64,000 bases of DNA from Psychrobacter glacincola (GCF_904846215.1 NZ_CAJGZK010000004.1:1-64000); one strand, 5' to 3'. Shown: positions 43,852-53,950, counted from the first letter of the stretch. The notes: a model not told the origin generated them from the sequence alone. Made by a program: numbers and translations.

Positions 43852-44166
43852 TTATGCAGTCATTATGCAGTCATTCAAATCGGTTAGCATATGTAGCAAT
43901 AACCCCAGACCAATTATTTTATAGGGCTTAGGTAGAAATAGCATAGCCGCATATGCTGCCATTGCATAGTAAGTATGCAGTGGATGAAAGTTAATACTAC
44001 AGCGATTGGGCGCAAAAATAGGCGTGGCCAGCAGATGATCTAAATCTACTAGCATGGTGGCTAAAAGAATCAAATATACGCGTTTATAGTCGTCACGAAA
44101 AAACATACAGGCGATGATCAACGGCATACCAAAGTGTAGAAAATAATGGATAACGGTTTGAATCAT
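43852..44166 (-). CDS. DUF6122 family membrane protein
   Basis: A 104-residue protein with about four hydrophobic helices and conserved polar motifs TMLVDLDHLLATPIF, PNRCSINFHPLHTYYA and HMLTDLNDC, which match the DUF6122 pattern. The D.DH and H..TD motifs recall membrane metal-dependent hydrolases of the YdjM/DUF457 type. The function is not known. No operon partner is obvious. The 3' end contains the direct repeat noted nearby. Confidence 0.8.
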   Translation of the reverse strand: MIQTVIHYFLHFGMPLIIACMFFRDDYKRVYLILLATMLVDLDHLLATPIFAPNRCSINFHPLHTYYAMAAYAAMLFLPKPYKIIGLGLLLHMLTDLNDCIMTA

Positions 44167-44233
44167 CGCTTTTTCCGAATTAACAGGGTATTTTAAAAGT
44201 GTACTAAGAGTCGCATACCATCAGAGGTATACC

Positions 44234-45526
44234 TCACACCTGAAAGACAGGTGCAAATCCGCCTCCTAACGTACGGAAATTGGTCGCCTGACCCTGATAC
44301 ACACGCGCCGCAGGTAGTAGCAGTTTTCCGCCATATGTATAAAGACGTATATCTACCTTTCTTATTGCTACAGTGTCATCTATTTTCAAGGATCGCTCTG
44401 TTGCCGGAATAAAAGTCTGTGCGATATAATCCTCATCCAGAATGTTTTCGAAGACTCGGCGCGTCAGTTTGCTACCGCGATAGACGCCTTTGCTTCCATA
44501 GCCAGAAACTGGCTTAAAAAACAGTTGTCTTCGAGTATGCCACAACTCTGCCGCATCGTCTCTTGATACGATTTTTGTCCTTGGTACAGACCTTTCGAGG
44601 CACTCCACTGCAGCCTCATCTAAACCCCAATCGCGTAGTGTTTGCGAGTCTGACAGCAAGGTCAGGTTTTGCTTATTGGCCAACATGGCATGCACATGGG
44701 GATTGGGTGTCACTACCACAGCACCCTCTAGATAAGCCTGCTTCAGTAATACATGGTCAGGTTCTTCAAATGCGAAATCGACAAGCCGATTGTAAACCAT
44801 ATCAATTTTTTGACCATGAGCTGTTAACGCACCATCGACATACTCAAGTTCAGAGGGATCAAGTATTACGGTATCAATACCCCTAGCTTGAAGCAGTTGA
44901 CAGGCTAACTCAAACTCTAAAAACATGAACTGACTTTTGGGATCATTATCCACGATAGCTATCCGATTGGGCATAGCAACAGTAGATTGTCGCTGCCATT
45001 CCTGTATGAACATATTAGTAACAGCTTCTTCAAACCCCTCAAGCATTTTAGTAGTAACGAAACTTTGCTCGGAAGGCTGACAGCATTGTTTTTGTGCGCG
45101 GGCAAGTGCTACGTTTAAAAATGCGCCTCCAGCATTGGTATTGACTTCGATGAGCTGAGGACCATCGCTACCTAAGTGAAAGTCATAACCCATAAGCGCC
45201 CCTATTGGACCCGGATCGAAAGCAGCGATTTCTGGTGCCCACGACAGCACTCGCTCTTGATAAGGCGGCAATCTAGCAGCTGACTCGATAGCTTTGACGA
45301 TCCGTTCCATCGCCTCTATCTCTGTTTTGGGAACGAACACTGGTGTTGCAGAAAAAAGCTTATTAAGCTCATTCGCTCCTATTGGATTGTTTCTAGTTTC
45401 TGCCAATTGATTTTGGAGGCTTGTATTGAGCGCTTTGCGATCAAGAGTAATGCAATAGCATTTTTGGTTTAGTCGATCTGCGAGACTATCATTCGTTTTA
45501 TGGTTATTGCTGCTTAGATTTTCCAT
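44234..45526 (-). CDS. ATP-grasp-like protein of unknown function
   Basis: A 430-residue soluble protein. Residues 121-138 (DGPQLIEVNTNAGGAFLN) look like the metal-binding acid/Asn motif of ATP-grasp enzymes, and residues 337-350 (FKPVSGYGSKGVYR) like the ATP-binding Lys and glycine loop. The order of these two motifs is reversed relative to the ordinary fold, as in circularly permuted ATP-grasp proteins. It would join an acid to an amine or thiol using ATP (inference). A decayed copy of its C-terminal third lies just upstream (45880-46095). No amino-acid or peptide genes are near to give the substrate. Confidence 0.65.
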   Translation of the reverse strand: MENLSSNNHKTNDSLADRLNQKCYCITLDRKALNTSLQNQLAETRNNPIGANELNKLFSATPVFVPKTEIEAMERIVKAIESAARLPPYQERVLSWAPEIAAFDPGPIGALMGYDFHLGSDGPQLIEVNTNAGGAFLNVALARAQKQCCQPSEQSFVTTKMLEGFEEAVTNMFIQEWQRQSTVAMPNRIAIVDNDPKSQFMFLEFELACQLLQARGIDTVILDPSELEYVDGALTAHGQKIDMVYNRLVDFAFEEPDHVLLKQAYLEGAVVVTPNPHVHAMLANKQNLTLLSDSQTLRDWGLDEAAVECLERSVPRTKIVSRDDAAELWHTRRQLFFKPVSGYGSKGVYRGSKLTRRVFENILDEDYIAQTFIPATERSLKIDDTVAIRKVDIRLYTYGGKLLLPAARVYQGQATNFRTLGGGFAPVFQV

Positions 45527-45671
45527 GTGGCTCCCGTCGCTAACTAGATAATTAAAGCTATCATCAATAAAGGATTCAGTGGGTCATCATCAGTCCGGAT
45601 TGTAATCTAGCCCTGATGCTTTTCCAGTAAATATGCGTGTGCCTGTATTTAACTACTTTTGAGCCACGTGT

Positions 45672-45807
45672 CGTTGATCCACTTTTAAAAGAGCACAACA
45701 CTACTGGGATTCATTATTCGCAGCCTCTATCTGCGTAGGCACAGCAAGCAAGAAAAATTGATACCAGCAGTACCTAATGTGTCGATATTACTTTTCATTG
45801 ACTATAG
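45672..45807 (+). repeat. Interspersed hairpin repeat, copy 7 (arm types delta and beta)
   Basis: The left end is decayed (GTTGATCCACTTTTAAAAGA, delta type), the right end TTTTCATTGACTATAG is beta type. The core reads GCAGCCTCTATCTGCGTAGG. It is a second clear hybrid. Confidence 0.82.
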
Positions 45808-45879
45808 TCAGTAGTATCTTCTTAAGATAAAAACTCAATAGGTACTTACACGCTATCACGGCGACCGTGAAACAGCAGA

Positions 45880-46095
45880 ATAAAGACCTATGTCCAGCTT
45901 TCTTATTGTCGCAGTGCCGTAAATTTTCAGTAATCGCTCTATTGTAGGAACCAAGGTTTGTGCGCTATAGTCTTTATTGAGAATATTTTTGAAAATGCGT
46001 CCGTTGAGTTTGCGGTCGTGCTAGGCGTCGCTGCTTGCACAGCCAGAAACTGGCTTGAAACACAGTTGTAGCCGAGTACACCCCAATTCTGATCT
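45880..46095 (-). pseudogene. Decayed paralogue of the ATP-grasp-like protein (C-terminal part)
   Basis: Translation of the minus strand gives RLQLCFKPVSGCASSDA, then a TAG at 46021-46023, a frame change, and NGRIFKNILNKDYSAQTLVP followed by TIERLLKIYGTATIRKLDIG. These align with RRQLFFKPVSGYGSKGV and RRVFENILDEDYIAQTFIPA of the neighbouring intact gene. The similarity is far from identity, so it is an old paralogue and not a recent copy. It is non-functional because of stops and frameshifts. Confidence 0.85.
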
Positions 46096-46227
46096 TGATT
46101 CGCATTTGATAAATCTGAGCGAGAACTGGTCAGCCTCAGCTATCTGGTTCGACTGCCTCAGTGATAAGCCGGCTTTCCGGCAGCTGCGTGAGAATGCGCG
46201 GTTATTTACCCAATACAAGGATGACAT

Positions 46228-47139
46228 ATGAAAACGCTTAGAACCCCTGATTCGTGTTTTGAGAACCTTTCCGATTACGATTTTGCGCCGCACTATGTAA
46301 TGGTCGACGATAGCGAAGGGGGTGAGTTGCGAGTACATTACCTCGATGAAGGCCCAAAAGATGCCGATCCAATATTGCTACTGCATGGAGAGCCTTCATG
46401 GTGCTATCTGTATCGCAAAATAATCCCGATATTAACCGCAGCAGGACACCGCGTCATTGCCCCAGACCTTCCCGGTTTTGGACGCTCAGACAAACCTATG
46501 TCTCGTACTGACTACACCTACCAGCGCCATGTCGACTGGATGCAATCGGTACTCGACCAGCTAGATTTGAAGAACATCACCCTATTTTGTCAAGACTGGG
46601 GCGGCCTAATCGGACTGCGCTTGGTTGCAGCGCATCCAGATCGGTTTGCTCGAGTAGCCGCTGGCAATACTATGCTGCCTACTGGTGATCACGATCCAGG
46701 GGAAGGTTTTCGTAAATGGCAGCAATTCTCACAGGAAACGCCGACATTCAATGTCGGAGGAGCAATCAAGAGCGGTACTACTACAGAGCTGCCACAGGCG
46801 GTGATCGACGCCTACAACGCGCCCTTCCCTGACGAGTCTTATAAGGAAGGTGCCAGACAGTTTCCTCTGCTCGTACCTACGACACCAGATGACCCTGCTT
46901 CAGAGAAAAACCGCGCAGCTTGGGTGGAGCTGAGTAAATGGACGAAGCCTTTCATTACGCTGTTCAGTGATTCTGATCCGGTCACTGCTGGCGGCGATCG
47001 GGTAATGCAAAAGCTCATTCCCGGAACCCAAGGTCAGAGCCACACAACCATTGTCAACGGCGGGCATTTTTTGCAAGAAGACCAAGGCGAAAAATTGGCA
47101 GAGCTTTTACTCCAGTTCATTCATGACAATCCTGAATAA
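46228..47139 (+). CDS. dpcA: Haloalkane dehalogenase (DpcA-like, HLD-I)
   Basis: A 303-residue alpha/beta hydrolase. HGEPSWCYLYRK (from His53) forms the oxyanion side. The nucleophile Asp123 with halide-binding Trp124 lies in FCQDWGGLIG, His280 in NGGHFLQED, and a catalytic acid candidate is Asp248 or Asp250 in FSDSDPV. This is the pattern of subfamily I haloalkane dehalogenases, which hydrolyse C-halogen bonds to alcohols. From memory it is close to DpcA of Psychrobacter cryohalolentis. The first codons overlap the end of the decayed ATP-grasp relic region on the opposite strand; no operon partner is seen. Confidence 0.88.
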   Translation: MKTLRTPDSCFENLSDYDFAPHYVMVDDSEGGELRVHYLDEGPKDADPILLLHGEPSWCYLYRKIIPILTAAGHRVIAPDLPGFGRSDKPMSRTDYTYQRHVDWMQSVLDQLDLKNITLFCQDWGGLIGLRLVAAHPDRFARVAAGNTMLPTGDHDPGEGFRKWQQFSQETPTFNVGGAIKSGTTTELPQAVIDAYNAPFPDESYKEGARQFPLLVPTTPDDPASEKNRAAWVELSKWTKPFITLFSDSDPVTAGGDRVMQKLIPGTQGQSHTTIVNGGHFLQEDQGEKLAELLLQFIHDNPE

Positions 47140-47181
47140 CTTGCAACCCTTAAACATTGAACATTGAACAAGGGCTGCATA

Positions 47182-49878
47182 TCATAGCTTTAGACGACGC
47201 AATCTTAACGCGTTGCCAATGACAGATACTGACGAGAGACTCATCGCCGCCGCCGCTATCATTGGGCTGAGTAATAGCCCGAAAAACGGATACAGCACAC
47301 CAGCAGCAATCGGTACCCCAAGGGCATTGTAGATAAACGCAAAAAATAGATTCTGCCTGATATTGCGCATTGTGGAGCGGCTTAATTTGTGTGCTCTCAC
47401 AATCCCCATTAGATCGCCCTTAACTAGCGTGATACCAGCACTTTCCATGGCCACATCTGTGCCAGTACCCATTGCTATACCGACATCTGCCTGCGCAAGC
47501 GCGGGCGCATCATTGATACCGTCACCTGCCATAGCCACGACTTTGCCGCTGCTTTGTAGCTCTTTGATAATTCGGTTCTTGTCCTCTGGCGAAACATCAG
47601 CATGTACTTCATCGATGTTCAGCTTACTGGCAACTGCTCTAGCCGTTATTTCGTTGTCGCCTGTCAGCATAACGACACGTAGTCCAGCTTCGTGCAGCAG
47701 AGATATGGCCTCACTGGTACTTGACTTGATCGGGTCAGCGACTGAGATTAGACCAGCAGCTTGGCCATCTACGGCGACGAACATGACGGTTTCGCCGTCT
47801 TTTCTGCGTTTGTCAGCACGGCTTGAGAGCTCACTATCAAAGCTATTAAGGCGTTGCATAAATTTTGAGTTGCCTACCGCGACCTGCTTACCATTCACCA
47901 GCGCCTGCGCGCCTTCACCCGTAGTTGAGCTAAAATCGCTTGCCTTAACCATATCGAGAGATTTTGCCTTTGCAGCATTGACGATAGCTTCTGCCAAAGG
48001 ATGCTCGCTGGCAGTCTCTACCGCTGCGACAAGCACAAGGAGCTCATCTTCATCTAAGCCGCCAAGCGCTTCGATAGCAGTAAGCTCTGGCTTACCTGCG
48101 GTCAACGTGCCTGTTTTGTCCACAACGATGGTATCGACTTTTTCCATGCTCTCTAATGCTTCAGCGTTTTTGATAAGCACGCCATTTTGCGCCCCTTTGC
48201 CAGTACCAACCATGATTGACATCGGCGTAGCAAGTCCCAAGGCACAAGGGCAAGCGATAATTAAAACTGCGATGGCATTGACCAGCGCAAAAGCCATTGC
48301 AGGCGCAGGTCCAAACATTGCCCAGACAATAAAAGTAATGACGGAGCAGATAAGTACGATGGGCACGAACCAACCTGCTACTTTATCAACGAGTTTCTGT
48401 ATGGGCGCACGGCTACGTTGGGCTTCAGCAACCATCTTGACGATCTTGGATAATACGGTGTCATCACCAACGTCAACCGCTTTAATCAATAGGGTTCCCG
48501 TACCGTTTACCGTACCGCCAGTAACCGTATCGCCTTGTGCCTTTAAGACTGGGATTGGTTCACCAGTCACCATCGATTCATCGATGCTGCTACTACCATC
48601 AAGTACCGTACCGTCTACCGGAAGCTTTTCTCCTGGCTTCACTCGCAGTGTGTCACCGCTGATGACTTCGTCAAGAGCGACCTCTACCTCAGTACCGTTT
48701 TCATCCACACGTCTTGCTGTCGGCGGTGCTAACTCAAGTAAAGCTCGAATTGCGCCTGAGGTCTGACTTCGGGCCTTGAGTTCTAACACCTGCCCCAATA
48801 GCACCAATGTCACAATGACCGCTGCCGCTTCGTAGTACACCCCTACTTGGCCAGTGGCGTCCCTAAAGCTGTCTGGAAAAATATCCGGAAGGAAGGTTGC
48901 TACCAGACTGAAACCAAAAGCGGCGCCTACGCCCACTGCTATCAGAGTGAACATATTCAGGTTTCGGCTTTTTATTGATTGCCAGCCACGAATAAAGAAC
49001 GGTGCACCTCCCCATAACACGACGGGTGTTGCAAGCGCTAGCTGAATCCACTGAGCGATCTGTCCAGAGATATCACCCTGAATAAGGTTGTCTAGGTTTA
49101 GACCTACCATATGGCTCATTGCATACAAAAACAGCGGTATGGTGAGCACCGTACAAATCCAAAAACGGCGTGTCATATCGTCGAGCTCTGAGGTATCTTC
49201 CTCACCAATGGTAGCCGTCTCTGGCTCAAGTGCCATGCCGCATATCGGACAGCCGCTATTCTTCACGTCCCTGACTTCGGGATGCATCGGACAAATATAA
49301 ACGGTACCATTATAGTCAGCTGGCACTTTGTCGTACTTGCCGCCTTTGACAGGCTTTACCTTAGTACGGTCAGTATCTTTGCCATGACAATGTGAATGAC
49401 TGTCCTTATCAGCAACCTCGTCTTCAGGTTTGAGGAACATACCACATATCGGGCAATCGCTTTTTTCAACATCTCTCACTTCGGGATGCATCGGACAAAT
49501 ATAGACCGTACCGCTATAGTTTTGTGGTACTTTGTCATACTTACTATCTTTAGTAGGATGGGCATCGGTATTCGTCACGCTGTGACAGCTTGCATGATCA
49601 TCTTTTATTGCTGCCATCTCGGCAACATTGTCTTCGGCAACATTTTCTTGGGCAACAGTGTCTTCAGGTTTAAGGGACATACCGCATATTGGGCAGCCAC
49701 TATCCTCAATGTCTCTCACCTCTGGATGCATCGGACAGCTATAAACGGTGCCATTATAATCAGCTGGCACTTTGTCGTATTTGCCGCCTTTGACAGAACT
49801 TATATCTTTATTCTCCATACCCTCGCAGCTTGTATGATTAACATCCATGTCACTTTGTTCATGTCCATTATTTTTCAT
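47182..49878 (-). CDS. copA: Copper-translocating P1B-type ATPase with three N-terminal metal-binding repeats
   Basis: An 898-residue ATPase. Residues 34-70, 114-150 and 191-217 are three copies of a YDKVP..Y.GTVY.CPMHPEV module with CPICGM, a heavy-metal-binding domain. The core has the CPC ion motif ([15 protein letters not shown]), the phosphorylated Asp in DKTGTLTAG, the HP motif SEHPLAEA and the hinge [19 protein letters not shown]. The classic ferredoxin-like HMA domain is absent. It exports Cu(I) from the cytosol. The three modules alternate with His- and Cys-containing linkers. It belongs to the copper island, whose other genes lie upstream. Silver is a second possible substrate. Confidence 0.92.
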   Translation of the reverse strand: MKNNGHEQSDMDVNHTSCEGMENKDISSVKGGKYDKVPADYNGTVYSCPMHPEVRDIEDSGCPICGMSLKPEDTVAQENVAEDNVAEMAAIKDDHASCHSVTNTDAHPTKDSKYDKVPQNYSGTVYICPMHPEVRDVEKSDCPICGMFLKPEDEVADKDSHSHCHGKDTDRTKVKPVKGGKYDKVPADYNGTVYICPMHPEVRDVKNSGCPICGMALEPETATIGEEDTSELDDMTRRFWICTVLTIPLFLYAMSHMVGLNLDNLIQGDISGQIAQWIQLALATPVVLWGGAPFFIRGWQSIKSRNLNMFTLIAVGVGAAFGFSLVATFLPDIFPDSFRDATGQVGVYYEAAAVIVTLVLLGQVLELKARSQTSGAIRALLELAPPTARRVDENGTEVEVALDEVISGDTLRVKPGEKLPVDGTVLDGSSSIDESMVTGEPIPVLKAQGDTVTGGTVNGTGTLLIKAVDVGDDTVLSKIVKMVAEAQRSRAPIQKLVDKVAGWFVPIVLICSVITFIVWAMFGPAPAMAFALVNAIAVLIIACPCALGLATPMSIMVGTGKGAQNGVLIKNAEALESMEKVDTIVVDKTGTLTAGKPELTAIEALGGLDEDELLVLVAAVETASEHPLAEAIVNAAKAKSLDMVKASDFSSTTGEGAQALVNGKQVAVGNSKFMQRLNSFDSELSSRADKRRKDGETVMFVAVDGQAAGLISVADPIKSSTSEAISLLHEAGLRVVMLTGDNEITARAVASKLNIDEVHADVSPEDKNRIIKELQSSGKVVAMAGDGINDAPALAQADVGIAMGTGTDVAMESAGITLVKGDLMGIVRAHKLSRSTMRNIRQNLFFAFIYNALGVPIAAGVLYPFFGLLLSPMIAAAAMSLSSVSVIGNALRLRRLKL

Positions 49879-49970
49879 AAAGTTACTCCTACAATATAGT
49901 GAATATAGATTTAGACTCTGCGCAATTGATACCCAATCATTGTGTCTCTACTGCCAAATACAGTTGTTTA

Positions 49971-50108
49971 TTATGAGATTTTATCTGGTTTACGTAGATA
50001 TTTAAGAAATGCTATAACTGCCAACACAAGTACAGCAAAAAATAGTAGCGCAAACAACAGGCAGAGAATCATCCAGCCCATGCCCTGCATCATCGTTCCG
50101 TTCATCAT
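49971..50108 (-). CDS. 45-residue Met-rich single-helix membrane peptide
   Basis: A short gene in the gap before the ATPase. It begins MMNGTMMQGMGWMILCLLFA, continues with one hydrophobic helix and ends FLKYLRKPDKIS. Small proteins with this Met-rich start and single helix are common in copper clusters. Position within the island on the same strand, 92 bases ahead of the ATPase gene, and a plausible GGAG before the start support it. A role in copper handling is only inferred. Confidence 0.65.
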   Translation of the reverse strand: MMNGTMMQGMGWMILCLLFALLFFAVLVLAVIAFLKYLRKPDKIS

Positions 50109-50281
50109 AGTATTTCTCCAGGATTCATAGCACAAATATTAACAGGGGTGAGCGAGCGTATACTTTTAGATGCTTACTATCACTCAAGAATAGCAATCGA
50201 TAGCTATTGAACATTTCATAGGCATAAGAGGTTTTGAAATAGCAGCAGTAAAAAAAGCGCAGTTGCAGCAGTTGAACAAGT

Positions 50282-50420
50282 TATAGTCAGTGAAAAGTAA
50301 TATCGACACATTATGTGCTGCTGGTATCAATTTTTCTTGCTTGCTGTGCCCATGCAGACAGAGGGTGCAAAAAATTTGTACCAGCAGTACCGTAACGTTT
50401 TTAGAGTATTTTGACTATAG
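50282..50420 (-). repeat. Interspersed hairpin repeat, copy 8 (arm types alpha and beta, reversed)
   Basis: Starts TTATAGTCAGTGAAAAGTAA and ends GAGTATTTTGACTATAG; it is the inverse of copy 4. It separates the DUF305 gene from the downstream peptide and ATPase genes within the copper island. Confidence 0.87.
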
Positions 50421-50556
50421 GTAAAAAATCACATTAATTATCTGTGCAATCTGTCCTTTTAAGATAAAGATACCAACGCAAACTATGACACCGATACCAT
50501 ATCACCATTTTTTTAGAATCAATTTCTTATCTTGCCATACCACTATAGATAGCCGT

Positions 50557-51051
50557 CTATTCGAGCTCTTCAATAAGCGCTTGCATCTCACCGATTTCAC
50601 GCTTTTGTGCTTCGATAATGCCATCCGCTAACTCTCTTACCCGTGGGTCTTCTATATTGGCACGCTCACTGGTCAAAATAGCAATCGAGTGATGCGGTAT
50701 CATTGCTTGCATCCAATCGACTTGATCGACTGTTTGTTGTGAGCGCACTCCCCATAGACCAAAGGCAAATAACACCACACTAACCCCATAAACCATCAGG
50801 TTTATCTTGGTTTTTTTGTACATATTACCCATAAAGGCGAGCATGATAATGGCCATCACAGCGCCCATGTAGAGCGCCATATAAGCTCGGGTCTCACTAA
50901 AATAAACATGATCCAATTGATAGGTATTAAAATACATCATAATAAACATTACAATCGTAGACGTCAGAATCATCAAAGTGAATTTCACATAAGGGTTCAT
51001 ACCCTGTTGGTGGCTTTGATGATTCATGTTGTTTTGATCTGAAGGATTCAT
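50557..51051 (-). CDS. DUF305 membrane protein
   Basis: A 164-residue protein with a Met/His/Gln-rich start (NHQSHQQGMNPY), three hydrophobic helices, and a C-terminal DUF305 segment with MIPHHSIAILTSERANIEDP and ADGIIEAQKREIGEMQALI. The DUF305 ferritin-like half has conserved His that may bind metal. The family often accompanies copper-resistance genes. It lies 27 bases after copB on the same strand and is thus probably in the same operon. The function is unknown. Confidence 0.85.
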   Translation of the reverse strand: MNPSDQNNMNHQSHQQGMNPYVKFTLMILTSTIVMFIMMYFNTYQLDHVYFSETRAYMALYMGAVMAIIMLAFMGNMYKKTKINLMVYGVSVVLFAFGLWGVRSQQTVDQVDWMQAMIPHHSIAILTSERANIEDPRVRELADGIIEAQKREIGEMQALIEELE

Positions 51052-51078
51052 AGTGTATCTCCTATCAATTTAATAATG

Positions 51079-52218
51079 TTAGAACCAGAATTTAACCCCG
51101 GCCGTCAAACTACTGCTATCAACCGATTCATTTTCTTGACGTCTTTGACCACGAGCACTGCCAAGAGCCGTCTCATAACTTACACCGACGTAAGGTGCCA
51201 GTTGGCGACTTAATGTCTCATAAGTAAGCCTGACTTCAGCATCTAATTCATTAAAGCCTTTAGTAATATGATTGTCGCTGTCTTCTTTACTAAATGCCGT
51301 TAGTTCTAACTCCGGTATCACAACCCAGCGCTGACTCAAACGCCACTCATATTCTGCACCAAGGTCCAATCGGACTTGTCCATCAGAATACAGATAAGCT
51401 CTAGCATCGGTTTCAATAAAGTAAGGCATGGTACCGACAATACCGGCCATAAGGGCAGGCTTATCATTCTTGGTATCATAAGCGACACCTGCTTCACCAT
51501 TCCAAAAAATACTCAACGGCTTCCAGTAAGCCAGTGAGCTCAAGCTGTCAATGTCTTTCTCATCTTGAGTCTGTATACTGCCTTCACTACGCAAAGATAG
51601 ACGGCGCTCATCTACGCCATACCAAGCATCAACCTCATAATTAATCTGATCATCATCAAACTGATAACCTAAATCATCTACAGAAACACCCCATAATGGC
51701 ATGTCACCCATCATCATAGGCTTACCATACTGTCCATAAGGAACGCCGTTTGAGTAGTCGGAACTTCGTGCATCAGCTGGAGCCTCACCACCTTGCATAC
51801 CTGACATATCCATACTGCCATGATCCATACCTGACATGTCCATTTTGCTATGGTCCATATCCGACATGTCCATACCTGACATGTCCATTTTGCTATGATC
51901 CATATCCGACATATCCATATCTGACATATCCATTTTGCTATGGTCCATATCCGACATATCCATGCCCGACATGTCCATTTTGCTATGATTCATACCTGAC
52001 ATATCCATACTGCTATGGTCCATATCTGACATATCTATACCTGACATGTCCATATTGCTATGGTCCATATCCGACATATCCATTTTGCTATGGTCCATAC
52101 CTGACATAGTTATATCTTTTTTAGCAGTGGCAGGGTCAGCAGCGTTTGCTAAAGGTGACATTAGTAGTAGCAAAGATGAAATGCCAATAAACGATAGACC
52201 TACTTTATATTTTTTCAT
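51079..52218 (-). CDS. copB: Copper-resistance outer-membrane protein CopB
   Basis: A 379-residue protein. The start at 52218 (MKKYKVGLSFIGISSLLLLM, then SPLANAA) gives a proper signal peptide; the ATG at 52338 would lie far inside copA. Residues about 38-140 are a Met/Asp/His-rich tandem region with MDHSKMDMSGM-type units. The C-terminal 230 residues (VDDLGYQF...GVDERRLSLRSEG...GAEYEWRLSQRWV...VSYET) match the CopB beta-barrel. Met and His residues of the tandem are expected to bind copper at the outer membrane or periplasm. It follows copA by 25 bases. Confidence 0.92.
   Translation of the reverse strand: MKKYKVGLSFIGISSLLLLMSPLANAADPATAKKDITMSGMDHSKMDMSDMDHSNMDMSGIDMSDMDHSSMDMSGMNHSKMDMSGMDMSDMDHSKMDMSDMDMSDMDHSKMDMSGMDMSDMDHSKMDMSGMDHGSMDMSGMQGGEAPADARSSDYSNGVPYGQYGKPMMMGDMPLWGVSVDDLGYQFDDDQINYEVDAWYGVDERRLSLRSEGSIQTQDEKDIDSLSSLAYWKPLSIFWNGEAGVAYDTKNDKPALMAGIVGTMPYFIETDARAYLYSDGQVRLDLGAEYEWRLSQRWVVIPELELTAFSKEDSDNHITKGFNELDAEVRLTYETLSRQLAPYVGVSYETALGSARGQRRQENESVDSSSLTAGVKFWF
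51793..52110. repeat. Met-rich tandem repeats inside copB
   Basis: About 13 short units code for variants of MDHSKMDMSGMD and MDMSDMDHSKM. DNA units such as CATTTTGCTATGGTCCATA recur almost identically, so copy number could change by slippage or recombination in multiples of three bases. Confidence 0.8.
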
Positions 52219-52243
52219 AATAAGGCTCACATTCAAAGGTTTA

Positions 52244-53950
52244 TTAAACAACGGCAACTTCTCTAAACATACCAGCTTCCATGTGATAGAGCAGATGACA
52301 ATGCCATGCCCATCGACCAGCCTCTCCTGTGACATCAAAGCTGATTTTTTGTGCCGGTTGCACCATCATAGTATGCTTACGCACCTGAAACTCACCGTTA
52401 GGCATGCGCAAATCGCTCCACATCCCATGTAAATGCATCGGATGGTTCATCATCGTGTCATTGACTAGAGTAATGCGCACGCGCTCACCCGGCTTAATAT
52501 TAACCGGTGTCGCCTCACTGAACTTAACCCCATCAAACGCCCAGATATAGCGCTCCATGTTACCGGTTAAATGTAGCTCGATCTCTCTAGTAGGCTTGTG
52601 CTGCTCCGCAAATATGGCTTCATCGACAGAACGCAGCTGGCTATAATTCAACACTTTTCTATCAATATTGCGCAGGTTGATACCGGGATCATCAATGTTC
52701 ATACGTGGACTGTCCACACGCATATCGCTCTTGAAGTCGTATTCTGTTTTGGCATGTTTAGCTTTATACCCATCAGCGCCCATAGCGCCCATCATATCTG
52801 CCATGGTGAGCCATTCGATTTTGTCCATGGCAGGCGTTGCCGCACGAGCGCCTTCTTTAGTGGCAAGCGTCGCTGCGACATAGCCTGAACGGTCTATGTT
52901 TTGGGCAAATATGGTATGTGCCTCTTTGGTCGGGGTGACGATGACATCATAGGTTTCAGCCACGCCAATACGAAAATCATCAACACTTACAGGCGCTACA
53001 TCGTTGCCATCCGTTGAGACGACTGTCATCTTCAAACCCGGAATACGCACATCAAAAATGGTTTGCGCTGATGCATTGATAAAGCGTAGCTTAACGCGCT
53101 GTCCTGCTTTGACGATTTGCGCCCAATTAGCCGCGGTTGTTTTACCATTCATCAGATAAGTAAAGGTATTTTCGCCCGACAAGTCCGTAAAATCAGTGGG
53201 CATCATGCGCATCTGATTCCACATTTTGCGCTTATCAAAGGCGGTTTTCATATCTGTTTCGGCAATATCAGCAAGCAGTTTTTTGAAGTCTGGTAGATGA
53301 TAGTTATCAAAATCTGAGCGCTGTTTGAGCAGCTTTAATAGATTATGCGGGTTGCGGCTGGTCCAATCACTAAGCACGATTACGTGGTCTTCTTCGATAG
53401 GATGGCGCTCACGACCTTTAGGTTCAATCACAATAGCACCTAACATACCGGTTTGTTCTTGGAAGCCACTGTGTGAGTGATACCAATAAGTGCCTGATTG
53501 TTTGAGCTTAAATTTATAAGTAAAGGTGCTGTTCGCAGGAATACCGTCAAAGCTAATGCCCGGCACTCCATCCATCTCAAAAGGTACCAACAATCCATGC
53601 CAATGAATGGAGGTTGATTCATCCATCTGATTATGAACACGTATCACCACCGTATCGCCCTCACGCATCTTTAGCGTCGGTGCTGGCAGTGAATCATTGA
53701 TGAGCGTTGCCATGCTCTTTTTACCATTCACAATAGCGGACTGTTTACTGACGTATAAATCAAACTCTTTACCGGTCAATACCGGTACTTTATGCGTGTT
53801 TTGATCACTGTTGATAGTAGCGCCCTGACTGCCTGAGCGACTCGAATGTCCCAATGCACTACTGGCAATGGTCGGCAGCAAGGAGGCGCCAAGGACAACA
53901 GAGGACCCAGTTAAAAAACGTCGGCGGTTCAATATGTTCTGTTTATTCAT
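52244..53950 (-). CDS. pcoA: Multicopper oxidase CopA
   Basis: A 568-residue multicopper oxidase. The twin-arginine signal NRRRFLTGSSVVLGASLL at residues 9-26 directs folded export. Copper ligands are in SIHWHGLLVPFEMDGVPG, YWYHSHSGFQEQTG, HPMHLHGMWSDL and WAWHCHLLYHMEAGM, which fill the T1 and T2/T3 centres. In the periplasm it oxidises Cu(I) to Cu(II). It is followed by copB and preceded by the DUF411 lipoprotein on the same strand. The product is called CopA or PcoA and should not be confused with the P-type ATPase. Confidence 0.95.
   Translation of the reverse strand: MNKQNILNRRRFLTGSSVVLGASLLPTIASSALGHSSRSGSQGATINSDQNTHKVPVLTGKEFDLYVSKQSAIVNGKKSMATLINDSLPAPTLKMREGDTVVIRVHNQMDESTSIHWHGLLVPFEMDGVPGISFDGIPANSTFTYKFKLKQSGTYWYHSHSGFQEQTGMLGAIVIEPKGRERHPIEEDHVIVLSDWTSRNPHNLLKLLKQRSDFDNYHLPDFKKLLADIAETDMKTAFDKRKMWNQMRMMPTDFTDLSGENTFTYLMNGKTTAANWAQIVKAGQRVKLRFINASAQTIFDVRIPGLKMTVVSTDGNDVAPVSVDDFRIGVAETYDVIVTPTKEAHTIFAQNIDRSGYVAATLATKEGARAATPAMDKIEWLTMADMMGAMGADGYKAKHAKTEYDFKSDMRVDSPRMNIDDPGINLRNIDRKVLNYSQLRSVDEAIFAEQHKPTREIELHLTGNMERYIWAFDGVKFSEATPVNIKPGERVRITLVNDTMMNHPMHLHGMWSDLRMPNGEFQVRKHTMMVQPAQKISFDVTGEAGRWAWHCHLLYHMEAGMFREVAVV

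Noticed and set aside
43730..43924. 64-codon open frame before the DUF6122 gene
   Set aside because: It overlaps the end of the DUF6122 gene on the opposite strand and shows no family features.
47363..48766. 467-codon open frame on the plus strand
   Set aside because: It is the antisense of the copper ATPase core. It has a Ser/Thr/Pro-rich low-complexity product and no family match, while the opposite strand is clearly coding.
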